From Cladobotryum mycophilum (Eukaryota > Ascomycota > Sordariomycetes > Hypocreales > Hypocreaceae), in the NCBI GenBank assembly GCA_036429605.1, contig JAVFKD010000004.1, positions 2,356,001 through 2,420,000 on the forward strand: a stretch of 64,000 nucleotides of DNA, read 5' to 3'. This document shows, piece by piece, positions 20,762 through 32,323 of this stretch. Made by a program: the position numbers and the translations under genes. The notes beneath the pieces were generated by a model. The model had not been told where the DNA came from. It worked only from the letters and a program-made list of their open reading frames with translations, and did not search any database. Every line of letters starts with the position of its first letter. Position 1 is the first letter of the stretch.

Positions 20762-23530
20762 TCATAGTCCCAACCTCACCAGCGTGGTTCCATTCTGTGA
20801 GCATTCATATGGATCGACGCAGACGCCTGCGCCGCAGCAACTCCCCGTGAGGCAGACGTAGCTCGGGTGTCCCGCGCTAGCACAGTCTGCGTCAACCTCG
20901 CATTCGCTGACGAAGTTGTCGCACTCGGTGTACTCAAAGGCGATGGAGCCCCCCGAGGCGGTGGTCCCGCAGAGACATCCCGTGTCCCCGATGAGAGCGC
21001 TGGCCGGGTACGCACACGTCCCCGCCGTCTGGCCCGCCCTGCTCACCGCGCCGTTGGCGCAGCAGGCCTGCTTCGAGGGGTCCTGGATGGTAACGTTGTA
21101 GGGCTTGGGGTTCTGCGGAGCCCAGTTGAGCCTCGCCAGGGCGTCGACGTAGGTGACGCCCGCCCGGAGGCTCATCTTGAGGGGCATGTCGCCCGCGTGC
21201 AGGTCATCGCATATGTCGTCCTCGAAGTTGCGGTAGGTGTCGTAGATGTCAATGTACTCGGAGATGGCGCTCAGGCGACCCGACGTGTCCGTCCGGAGCT
21301 TGGAGAAGGCCTGTTTCAGGATCTCCCAGAGCTGTTCGTAGTACACGACCGTGAGGTCCGCCTCTCCCTTTTGCTTCTCGTCGAGACCCTGGTTGTAGAG
21401 CTCTGCTCGCAGGGACTCGGGGTTGATAAAGTCCTGACCCGTAGCCTCGAGAGTGGTGATGACGGTGGAGAGATCGGGACAAGACCCGCCGAACGGGTCG
21501 GTGAAGAGGAACTCTTCAATGTCATTTCGCACCGCCCACTGACACCGCTGGGTACCCGAATCGGAGCCGGGGAACGTGCAGTCAAACAGCCAACGGCCGG
21601 TGGCTTCATCGACCTCAATGTCGTTGCAGTCCGTGTCTCCAATCTTGAGGGCAGGGTACTTCCGGACGGTTCTCTTGACTGGATTGTTGCACTGGTCGCG
21701 GATATACACCGTTTGCTGGAAATCCATGTCGCTCATCCGCTTCTTCCTCCCACCGGCCGAGCAAACTTCCCCAGAAAGCTTGGCGAGCTGTTCGTACATG
21801 TTTTTGATCGTGATGGAGACATCGTAGCGGCAGTTCTTGGTGGAGAAGTGAATTCCCTTTGCGTCCAAGATCATGGCGTTGTACAACGAGTCCACAATGG
21901 CGATGTAGCTTCGGTTGGAGACGTCAATGTAGTGGGTACCCTCGGCGGCGTCTCGCAACGTCAAGTAAAGGGGATCGATGCCGTCTGTTTGGAAATCCAC
22001 AGATTCGATATAAGGGAAGGGAATTGTCGCATTCCGCTCTCGCAGGTTGGTATTGTGGAGAAGGGCTCGTCGGGTTGAAGCCCCCTGGGGCTGAGGCATC
22101 TGGTAGCAAGTCTCCTTGACGATGGCTCCCGTTCGGGTGACTTGCGTGAAGTTGGCGGCTGGGAATGAGGGATAGCTTGTCTGCGTTGCGTTGCCGGTGA
22201 TGGTACTGGTGTTGAACCCTGATGGTGTAAGGAAAGGCGGCGAAGTTGGGGTGGTGGAGGTTGTCGTAAAGTTCCACGTCCCCGTGGGCGTGATGGTGGT
22301 GCTTCCAGACCCCCAGATTGAGGACCCGGAAGTTGAGGTAGCGCCAGTGCCGGTGACTGTGGGAGGACCTTGAGTACCCGTTCCCCATGGAGCTTCCGTA
22401 GTAGAAAGATTCCAGCCCGTGAAGGTTGTCGATACCTCTCCTGAAGTGAGAGTGAGAGTTTGGGTCCTTGAGTTGATCACGGTAAAGGAGAGTATGGAGG
22501 AATTCGCAAAGCCCGTAGAGCTTGCGTTTACTACGGGAGACACAAAAATGGAGCTCCATGAGCTGGTAATTGTAGCCTGTGGATCTCCGGTTGACTGGCC
22601 GGTGGAGGTAGAGGATGTTTCCCCATCCTCGGCGGTTGATGTTGGATCGTTGTCGGCCGGCGTGCTTGAGGCGGAGTCAGAGCTCTGAGTCCCCGTGGAT
22701 GTTCCCGTTGGGGATTGGGTCGGACTTGAATCTCCATCAGACGAACCGGAAGTGAAGCTGTTGCTATTGGTGGTTGTGCTCTCAAATGATGTGCTGGCCG
22801 ATGCTTCTGACGTGGCGGTATCAGTGAAAGAGTCGCTTTCCGTCTGGGTGACTTTGCCAGTCACGGATCCAGTATCGGTGGAGGAGCCCCGCGTCGGTTC
22901 TGGACCAGTCCTACCTTGAGTACCAGAAACCAAGATGCTTGTAGGCTCAATCGTCAGCAAACTAGTTGAGTCATCATTATCATCGGATGATGTCTCCGTG
23001 GCAGTAGTCCCCGTGCTGGTGGCGGTTCTTGAACTAGTATCGCTATCCGTGTCTGTAGGCTGCTCAGATCCAGATCTGCCATTAGAAGACCGGGTCTGAC
23101 CGGTTGAATCTGTCGAGGATGCAGTACCGGACCGAGGCCTTGTGGTGGAGGTAGCTGTAGCTTGCTCCGTACCGGTCTCTGTACGAGTTGCCTTGTCGGT
23201 AACAGTCACCTCCCAAGTGCAGCTGGTCAGGACACATTCACACTGCGGTGCCTTTGTCAGACTTTCTTTTGAAAACTAGAGATGAGACAAACTTGTTGTG
23301 CTTACATAGGAAGAGAGCTGAGTTTCGGCATATGTTGCAAACTGAGTAGGAGTTGTGAACTCATCATCGCAGTGAGTCTTGATCAAGGTTGAACAGAAAT
23401 CTTGGGCATCTCTGGACAAGGACGTAAAAAGATAGTCATGAGGGCAAGATACCGAGCTCTGGGCAGCTGGCAGCGCATATGCTCCCTGGACAAGAGCATA
23501 GACTATGATAAACCACATTATGAAAGACAA
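20762..23530 (-). CDS. Large secreted Ser/Thr-rich protein with Cys-rich C-terminal region
   Basis: Two exons, 23530-23306 and 23242-20762, give 901 aa (intron 23243-23305). The N-terminus MSFIMWFIIVYALVQGAYA is a signal peptide. Residues about 90-430 are mostly Ser, Thr, Gly and Pro, a mucin-like, probably O-glycosylated stalk. Residues about 440-900 form a globular part with many Cys and N-glycosylation sequons, ending in a cluster of Cys (CLTGSCCGAGVCVDPYECSQ). A basic KKR near residue 567 could be a Kex2 site. There is no clear C-terminal membrane helix or GPI signal. Likely cell-wall or extracellular; no known enzymatic domain recognised. A 403-codon open frame on the opposite strand is a shadow. 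Confidence 0.85.
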
Positions 23531-24701
23531 TCAACAAAGAAGAACGAATGTATGGAGTCACTTGATAAAAGAAAGATTGATATAGTTGCTTTTGGCATTC
23601 CGGACTTTGAAACCTTTGCTTGACTGTTATATATCACAGCAAAACACGATGAATAATGAGCTTGGCGGAATTCGCCAAAGTATCGCGCGACCTCGCATCC
23701 TAGGTTCAAGACATGGTGTAGCATCGACTCAAACCCCAACCAGCCGGAGTCGAACCTTGGCGAGAATCTCGGGCATCAAAGGTTCTGAATAACGACGCCT
23801 TGACCTGGATGCCTCATGCTATTGTCCGAGATATTGTTAGCAAAACCAAGGTCTGGATCGATAAGGCTTTTGTGCATATTCGTTTACCCCTATAGCAAGG
23901 AACCGCCATGTTTGTTCTTGTCTCGGCGAGATTGACCCCCTTTCACAGGGTAACGGACCATTTCCTCGCATCGTCGTTTTTCGGACCTATGCGAAGCTGA
24001 ATGTTTCCCCTCAGCTATCGTTGACACCACATTTCGACACTCATCATGCTCTTGTTGAACGACTTTCAATCTCCTACGTTTAAGCCTACGAGTTTATGCT
24101 GTTGGCCACGGTGTAGGCTTCCTGATATAGCTAAACTGGCACATTAAGGACCTCAGCCGCGTCACATGAAGCATATAGTACACAATCTATGTGTAACATA
24201 CTCGCCCAAGTCCCTGTGCCTGGCGATCCAGTGCTCCCCCGGCCATGTAGAATCGGTGTGGGACATGTGGATGCCCGCGAGAGCTGCAAAGCAAGACATT
24301 AGCAGATTGACCAATCTGGGGTTGGATGAGGAGAAACGTCCGCGATTCCTGTGCACAAAGTAAGCCTTCGAGCCGAGTCGACTCGCTTGCCGGAATCGCC
24401 ATCCCGCTTGTCCGGCCATCATTGGCTCCCTCTTTATATGATTTCACAATGCGCACATCTTGGAGTGGCAGTTGTACTTGCATGAGAGAAGACCGACATT
24501 TTCGTGCCAATTTTCCAACTAGATTTACAGTTGAAACTCATTAAAATTGTATCAAGGTATCACTTCATCATCCCGTAAATGTCCATGTATCGCCGTGCTC
24601 ATGCAAAACCAGCCTGCATAATATCATTGCACACATCAAACCGTCCGCCGGTGTAAGTACACGACTCCTAAATCCAACATTGTCTAGCTGGCCATTTAGG
24701 A
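23531..24701. other. Intergenic region
   Basis: Upstream region of the secreted protein and 3' flank of SMC4. Short ORFs at 24162-24544 look like noise. A sequence near 23741-23760 resembles part of a tRNA T arm, but no cloverleaf forms. Confidence 0.5.
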
Positions 24702-27700
24702 CTACCTGATAGCCAACGTCGTAGTATGCCCAGCACCCATGGGTCTCTGTTGCTGCTGCGTTGAAGGAGGTCTCTCGATAAAGTCCTTGTTCTCGATCGT
24801 GACACTCTTTGTCATATGGTTGACCTTGTACACGCCGACGAGGCGCGATGCCAGCTCAAACATGTTGTTTCGTAGCGAAATGACGATGAACTGTGCGTTT
24901 TTCGTACGCTCTTTGATGTAGTTTGCGACAATCGAGACCTATGACATTCGTTAGCATTCACATTTCATCATTCGTTGCATGCCTTAGGATAAAAGCGAAA
25001 GGAGAATAAACGGTGTAACTTACATTTCGGAAATCCAATGCAGCATCAATCTCGTCCATGACGTATAGCGGAGTGGGCTTGTAGTGATGCAATGCGAAGA
25101 CCAAAGCCAGACTGCTTAGAGTCTTCTCACCACCAGAAAGATTACCAATATTCTTCCAGCTCTTCTTCGGTGGCATTACGCTGAATAATATGCCCTCACT
25201 GAATGGATCCAAACTATCCACGAGCTCTAGCTCTGCATTACCGCCCATGGTGATCATTTGATACATCTCCTTGAGGCGCAGTGAGATTGCACTGAAGCCT
25301 TCCATGAAGCCTTCGAGCCGTAGTCGCCGCAAGTCGTCGCACCGTTTCTTGGCTGCGTCACGCTGCGCAATGGCTGATTGGAGATCTGATGAGCGAGAAG
25401 CATGCTCCTCTACTCGGCGACGGTACTCAGCCAACACTCCAAGATCCACGTTGACATTCTGTGTCTTCTCCTCCAACGCTGCGATCTCGCCTTTTAACGT
25501 CTCCTTGTTCATGTCGGCTAGCTCGTCAGGCGTGTACCTTGGAAGGTCATTCGGTTGTCCTGCCGGTATTTGGGACGACTCGTCACCCTCCTCTGATTGT
25601 GCATCTTCCATTTCTGTGTCCTCAGCTGGGGCATCGGCCATATCAATGTCGTCACCATCTGGCTCTTTCTTCTCTTGCTTCGGCTCAACAGGCTTGGACT
25701 TGGCATTGCCGACAAGATAGTCAACATCTTGAAGAACGAGTTTGGATAATTTGTCATCCCAGTACCGTAGCCTTTTCTGATTCTCGACAAGGACCTTTTG
25801 GTTTTCCTCAAGCTTGTTCCGCATTTCGATCTCTATTGCTCGGGTCTCGTTCAACTCTGCCAGCTTCTCATCCAAGTCGGTTTTCAAGCTCTTAAGTTCT
25901 TTCTTCGTGGCGGCCAAACTTGCCTCTGCCTCCTCCACTTGAGCCCTCAACTCCTCGGCCTTTTCATCCTGGTTGTTAATGTCACCGTCAAGCTTCTCAA
26001 GCTCTTGACTGGCAACATCTAACTCCTTGGAGGCCTTGACGTGATCTTTTTCAAGCTTGATTTTTTGCTTTTCGGCCTTGGCCTTCTGAACTTCGGCATT
26101 GGAAATCTCCTCATTGTGGGAGATAATCTCTTCCTTGATGGCATCGACCTTGGCTCGCTGAGCCCGTAGTTTCTCTCCGCCGACCTCCATGATCTTGTCC
26201 TGAAGGGCTTTAATCTCCTCTTCTACACTGGCAGTCTCTCCGCGAAGTCTTTCGAGTTCGTTATTGAGCTTGGCTACTTCTTTTTGAAGCGCTGTGATTC
26301 GTTTGGAGTCTGACGCAGAAGGCTGATACTCTTTGCTGATCTCCTGGATGCGTCGCTGAGCATCGGCCAGATTTCGTGCTGCGCTTTCCATTTCCAATCC
26401 GATCTTCTGCATCTTGGTATCAAGCTGTGGGATCTGCTGATTGAGCTCTCTCAACCGACCTTCACACTCGCGCTGGTAGTCTTGGAACTCCTGGAATTTT
26501 GTCTCCCATGTATCACGATCCTCCTCAAGCTTGACGACATGTTCCTTTGTAGTATCTGAAACAAGCTTTGATGACATCAGCCCCTTTTTTACTGTTGTGC
26601 CACCACCGGACATGGTACCGGATTTATCAATGAGCTCTCCCTCCAGCGTCACGACTCGCCATCTCTTGGCACCGTAGGCAATGCGGTTGGCCTGCGCAAG
26701 ATCATTGGCGACCAAGGTATCTTGCATGGCATGGTAAAAGGCCGGAAGGAACTTGTCCTCCTTAGCTTTGACAAGATCAAACAACCGCGGCGCATTTTCT
26801 GGGGTTTGAATAGGAGAGAGATCTCGGGAGCGCAATTTATCTAGACAAATAAAGTTGCCACGGCCTAGATTGTTCTTGCGCAAATATTCAATACATTGCT
26901 GGCCAGCATCAACGGTCTCAGTGACGAAATTGTCAAGTGCTGCGCATGCGGTAGAAACGGCCACGTCGTATTTTTTATCAATGATACCGAGATTTCCAAG
27001 GCGACCATGGAATCCATCGATACGGCCAGATTCTTTCATGCGCATGAGAGCAGCCAAAACGTTGCCTCTCGTCTGGTTACTGGCTAGGCTTGAGCGGGCC
27101 TCATCTGCCTTTTGACGGGCATTGGATATTTTTGATCGTATCTTGGGCTCTTGTTCCGATAGAATCTTCAACTCCGATGTCATTTTCTCAGTCTCCTTTA
27201 GCAATTCCTCCTTCTCAGCCTGGAATGCCTTCAGTTCACTGGCCTTGGTCTTCTTTCCCTCTTGGATGGAGGTGATCTTGGCCTCAAGTTCCTCAAGGGC
27301 AACGGCACCGGCGTTGGCTTTTTCTTGGAGAATATTCATTTCACTCTCAGCGACAGCTATGGCAGATTGCTTCTGGTTGATCTTTTCCATCCAGGGCTCC
27401 AAGGCCTTTTGCTTGGCAGCAATCTGATCAGAGAAGACTTGAGTTTTGCCTTTGAGACTATCGCGAATTTTGGCGAGCAAGGTCTCTTCCTCTTTGACCT
27501 GCTCCTCTAATTCAGTAATCTCCTGCGCTTTGGATGAAATATCGGAAGTGCATTGCTCGATAGTCTCATCCGCTTCTGCCGAAGATGTCTGGGCGTTGTC
27601 AATTGCCTTTTCAAGCTTCTTCTGTTTGTCGTGAAGGAATTTCTTTTTCTCATCAAACTTAACACGCTCTTGCTCAAACTTGGCGAGTTCCTTGGTAAGC

Positions 27701-29687
27701 GCTTGAGTCTGCTTTTCCTTTGCCTCCGATTCTTTGCTACCCTGGGCGTACTGCTTCTCAAGACTTTTGATGACTTGTTGACCACCTTGATGTTTTTCGA
27801 GTTCCACATCGAGTTGGGATTGCATTTGGCCGATGGCTTCTTCTGTCACGGCCACATTGTCGTTACACTCATGAATGAAGAGTTGATAGAGGGCAGATTG
27901 CTTCAGAACCAGCTCGTTCTCGTCTCGAATGTATGCGAGCGCTTTATCCTTTTTATCCTCTAGGCCGTTTCTCTCCTTTTCGACGTGCTGTACACGGCCA
28001 CTCTTTTCGACACAGATTTCGTTGAGAGTCTCAACCTCAGTTGCTGATTCCTCAATGGGTGTCTTGTACTTGGAAGTTCCAACAATGTCTTCGAGGTACT
28101 CTAGAAGTCCATCTTCGTGCTCATTGGCGGCTTTTGGCTTCATCTGGGCGATTGACTCGACTTCACCCTGGAGAATCAAAAACCGCTTATGATCGAGGTC
28201 CACGCCACGGTCCCGTAGCAAGGTGGTGACAGTCGTAAAGTTGGATTCTTTGTTGTTGATGTAATATTTGCTAGAGTTATTGCGGAAAGCCCTACGGGAA
28301 ATGATGAGCTCGGAGTTTGGAACAACGACTGAATCGCCACCAGGCTATACAAATTGTCAGTTAAAACATTGGATCGTCCATGTAATTTGATTGACGTACC
28401 TGGTCTAGAACTTCTTTGAAATGTACTGCAACCTCGCAATATTCCAGGTTGGGATGCTGCGCTGAGTTGTGAATAAGGGCGGAAATCTTTCCCTGTCGCA
28501 TCTTGCTTGCTCTGAAACCGAACACAAAGAGCAAGGAGTCGATAACATTGGACTTTCCAGAGCCGTTGGGTCCAACAACAGACGAGAAGGAGGCATGAAA
28601 GGGACCAACTTCCTGTCGACCGGCATAACTCTTGAAGTTGTTGAGAATCAAGTAGGTAATAACAATTCGAGGCTTTGGAATTGTATCATCGACAGATGGG
28701 ATAGTTATTGTTCGCTGTTTGAGTACAATATCCATCGGCTTTTCCAGGATGGTATCCTTGGGATTGATCGGCTTAACAGCAGCTGGAGTGCTGTCTATGT
28801 TCGAGGCATTCACACTTGCTGCGGTAACATCGGCGAGGGGCGTGGCATGAGCCCGAGGAGTATCCGGGGAGGTTCCTGCTTCAGTGCTGTCCTTGGAGTG
28901 GGCTCCGGCTTGGGAGTAAGTTCTGACTTGGGCGTAGCCGCTCGTCGTGGTGTAATCTCGGCTCTAGGAGTAGCCGAGGCCCTGGGTGTGGACGGCTGTA
29001 ACGTTGAAGCATCGCTAGCCATAGACATGCGTGATGCAATGCTTCTGCGCTCCCTTGGAGCATCACCGCCAGCTAGAGAGCTCCTTGATCCCGCACTCGT
29101 ACGCTGTGCTGAGGCATCGCCAACTAGGGAGCTCCTTGGCCCCCTACTCGCACGCGGTGCTGAAGCATCACTGGCCAGAGAGGTACGGGAGGCTACACTC
29201 CTACGCTCTCTTGGGGCATCGCTTACTATGGAGCTTCTTGATGTTGTACTTCTGCGCTGTTCCGGAGCTTCGCCAGCGATAGAACTCCTCGATGCCACGC
29301 TTCTGCGTTGTCGTGGAGCGACTGGCGGTGGTACGATACTTTGAGTACTCTCATCTCCGTCGGCAAGTTGACTCAGCTCATCTTCATCATTCTGGGGCTC
29401 AGCTGGAACAGGATTTCTTCGAGGGCGTCCGCGAGCTCGAGGGACCGCGGTGGGAGCGGGTGCTGGCGCTAACGCTGACGTAGATGAAGATGCCGATGCC
29501 GTTGGTGTTGATCTGCGCACAGTTCGAGTCGTCCGGGCGGTGCGTGATGTGGGCTCGGGGAGTCCTCTTTCGCATCGCTAGTTGTATTCGACACTCTTGA
29601 GATTTCATCCTCGTCGTCTGAATCCACAACCGCAGTGCGCCTTGTAGCGACGCGTCGTGATGTTCTTAGTGGGAGAGATGTCGACAT
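24702..29687 (-). CDS. smc4: Condensin subunit Smc4 (two single-base frame breaks in the N-terminal tail)
   Basis: ATPase of condensin that pairs with Smc2 to compact chromosomes. Exons 29687-28400, 28344-25024 and 24938-24702, about 1,615 residues. Walker A GPNGSGKSN is near 28560-28585, signature LSGGEKTLSS near 25100-25130 and Walker B PLYVMDEIDAALD near 25040-25075. The hinge (GFHGRLGNLGIIDKKYD and CIEYLRKNNLGRGNF) sits between two long coiled coils and matches Smc4 rather than Smc2 or cohesin. The tail before the head is long, Ser/Arg-rich and repetitive. The frame breaks at G4 runs 29557-29560 and 28866-28869 (C4 on the coding strand); one added C at each joins the tail to the head. It shares its upstream region with the ELYS-like gene. 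Confidence 0.96.
29005..29320 (-). repeat. Degenerate repeats coding for the Smc4 N-terminal tail
   Basis: About six copies of a 17-18-residue unit such as RRSVASRSSIAGEAPE and RRSVASRTSLASDA, roughly 51-54 bp each and diverged in sequence. Confidence 0.75.
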
Positions 29688-30225
29688 CTTGTTAACATTG
29701 GAGGTTTAGCCACGGGCACAAGGAGGGGTGAGAAAAACAGGCAAACGGCTCAGCCGAATTGCGTAAAAGAGAAAGCGGCTGGTGAATTGATTTGCTTCTC
29801 AAAGGGGTTCTCAAGTGTTTGTAGAATAGAAAATGTAAATGTTGGAGACTTGAATCAAACTCAATTCGTTAATTAACGGTCAGAAGCGACACCCACCACG
29901 CAAAACTGTTGGACCCCGCGAAGGTGGCTTCGCTTTGTTTGGAAACGACCAAATGCGTGGTTTGTAAACAAGAAAGTACGTACCCTCACTCCCCCGCCAT
30001 AAAGCTCCAGCCACACCGACCAACTGGAACTCATGCGTGCCTGACGCTGCCGAGATCGAGGTACAAGGTACCAGAGCTTCACGTGACTTCGAGATGCACC
30101 CGTTTACCAGTGGAAGCTTCACTATAGCGCGACGAGATCTTTCCTACTGATTGAAGCAATCCGAATCTGTAGCGATCGTTATCCACCAATTCTTTACGTC
30201 GAATCCTCTTCCAAAAAGATTCACC
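29688..30225. promoter_or_regulatory. Divergent upstream region of SMC4 and ELYS-like gene
   Basis: The two start codons are 538 bp apart and point away from each other. No well-supported factor site recognised. Confidence 0.5.
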
Positions 30226-31247
30226 ATGCTAGACCACACTCAATTCCAAAAGGTCTTCCCGGCTGGGGTGCAGATGCCCTACGATCGCAAGCTTCAACAT
30301 GAAATCGAAGCGCGTCGAAAGGACATGGGTGGTCAGCTCTTTATTGACCGTGTGATGAAGGCTTTGGGTATCACAAAAGGTTTGGCTTGAATATGCCACG
30401 CCGCTTGCATACAACTCTAACTGTCTTGCATAGGCAAATTATACCCTCCCAAGAATGACAACGGAGTTCGACAGCTGCATCTACAGATTTGCGAGGCTGG
30501 CATGTCAACCCACCACAAGCTTTCCTTGCTATACTACATCCTCCTCGATTTTGATATCGTCAATGGCCAGCCCTATGTGTCAGAGTCTTTTGTGGCAGAA
30601 TCCGGAATACCAAAAAACTATCAAATCTTCATGAAGGGCCTATGGCATATGGATAGGGAGGAGTTTTCGGTTCGCATCCATCGTCATCCTATAAAAAAAA
30701 CGTTCTCCACTAACAGAGTTTATGTTAACAGGATGCCTTGGAGTACATTTCACACCCTTCGCTCATTGCCGATTTCGCCGACGACATCATCATCACTTTA
30801 GTCCAACGAGCATCTCACGATTACGGCCTAGCTTTGTCCTACTTTTACGCCGTTCAGCCCATCCTAAAGTCACCGAAAGCCTTGGAGCTTCTATTCACTG
30901 CCATGGTTCGCACAAATGTGACAGAGGCCTTGCTCTACTCTCGAACACACCCCGAGCATGTCCGAGAAATACTCTTCCGCCAATTGATCGCAAAAAGCCT
31001 TGAAGGCAACCATTCAAACCAAGCCGATGAGCTGCCATTTTTGCCCTTTGATCGAGCGGAAGAAACGTGGTTTGAGGAATACTTATCTACCGGCGAGGGT
31101 AGAAATCTGAAGAAGGGCAAGGATACTCTCCTTATTCGCAAAATTGCCTCTGACCAATTTGCCGACATTCGAACTCTCAGAGCAAGTGGTCAATGGGGTG
31201 CCGTACTCGAAGGTATCAAGGCCGGAACTGGGAGTCAGATTGAGTAG
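30226..31247 (+). CDS. ELYS-like nuclear pore assembly protein
   Basis: Likely relative of metazoan ELYS and fission yeast Ely5, which tie the Nup107-type complex to chromatin or pores. Exons 30226-30379, 30434-30669 and 30732-31247 give 301 aa (introns 54 and 62 bp). The helical core includes KLSLLYYILLDFDI, then DALEYISHPSLIADFADDII and LALSYFYAVQP, the pattern of the ELYS-like helical domain. There is no WD40 propeller or AT-hook, as in the short fungal forms. The ATG at 30226 is the first in frame; upstream codons lack ATG. The second donor is GTTCGC and the first GTTTGG, both weak, but phases fit exactly. Family call from memory of conserved patterns. Confidence 0.82.
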
Positions 31248-31549
31248 AAAGATGGTGATGGATTAATGGAATTGAATACCGATACTGTTTGCATAGCGTT
31301 GGCGTTTCTTGGCAAGGGATGCAATCTCCTTGATTAATTTATCACAACTGGATGAAAGAAATATCCCCACAAAGGTGCTTTAATTAGATTAAATCATAAA
31401 TGGTCTTCTCTCGTTGCGTTCAGAGATGTCGCTATTCAAAATTTTGTGTGATTCAAACGCCAGTCTATTTTCCCATTCAAGTTGTCTATCATGTAATCTA
31501 CAGGCATTAACTCCATGATTCCCCCAATCATAACTTCTCATGACGGCAT
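31248..31549. other. Convergent 3' flanks of ELYS-like and EBP genes
   Basis: 302 bp between the two stop codons; nothing else seen. Confidence 0.5.
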
Positions 31550-32323
31550 TTACTGAGACTTCTTTCCAGCAGAGGCGGCCTTGGCCTTGGCAAAGGTGCT
31601 CGAGATGACACCAGCGCTCTGGTAGATCAACATCAGTGGGATGACGATCCAGAAGAAGTTGCAGAGGAAGTAGTAGGCCCAGAAGTAGAACTTCTCTGGG
31701 CGGCAGTAGACAACAGCGTTGACAAACTCTTGGTAGGTGCAGATGGCGTAGTAGAGGACGTCGCCATACAGCTGACCTACGCTGATGATGAGCTGGAAGA
31801 CGTGGCGGAGGGGGTGATCGGTGATGATGAAGTAGACCAAGGCAAAGGACATGGGACCCCAGAAGAGAGCTGTGACAGACTCCATGCACACCATGAAGGG
31901 GTCCTGAATGAGATAGCGAGAGTCTGAGAGGGAGTATTCCTTCCACAGCTGACCGAAGAGATCAGTCTTGCTGCTCATATCAAAAGAGTTGACAGCGTAG
32001 TATCCTATAAACAGACGTTAGCATTGGCACAAAAATCAATGTTTTGGCGCAGATAGAAGAGCCATACCCTCAAAGAAGAAGTGAATACAGGCGCAAAGAG
32101 CGAACCACATGGCCACCAGAGTGTCATTATTAGAGATTGATGGTCTGCTTCGCTTGGCAATGACGCCTGTGATGAGGAAGATGGCACCACTGCCGACGGC
32201 GAAACGTGAAACCAGCTCCAAGGCTCCCATTGTGTTGGGGGCGTAGCCTGGCAACTCGATACCAAAGGGGAAATAGGGGTGCAGAGGAAGATCCTCGCTG
32301 GCTTTCAAGATGGAGTCGTTCAT
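31550..32323 (-). CDS. EBP-type sterol delta8-delta7 isomerase (EXPERA domain)
   Basis: ER membrane enzyme family that shifts the sterol C8-9 double bond to C7-8; it is the mammalian EBP type, unrelated to yeast Erg2. Exons 32323-32068 and 32004-31550 give 236 aa (intron 32005-32067). Four to five hydrophobic helices are evident. Conserved catalytic-site features are HFFFEGYYAV, then MESVTALFWGPM, and QLIISVGQLYGDVLYY in the fourth helix. The C-terminus is Lys/Ser-rich and cytoplasmic. Upstream codons in frame lack ATG, so 32323 is the start. Many filamentous ascomycetes also carry an Erg2 homologue, so this copy may be accessory or used for other isoprenoids. Confidence 0.92.

Noticed and set aside
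20867..22078. 403-codon open frame on the plus strand
   Set aside because: It lies exactly antisense to the secreted protein, whose signal peptide, intron phase and Cys pattern are convincing. Its Arg/Val/Gly composition is that of a shadow frame in GC-rich coding DNA.
23741..23800. Possible tRNA from a T-arm-like string
   Set aside because: The five-base stems do not pair, and no acceptor or anticodon arm can be drawn around it on either strand.
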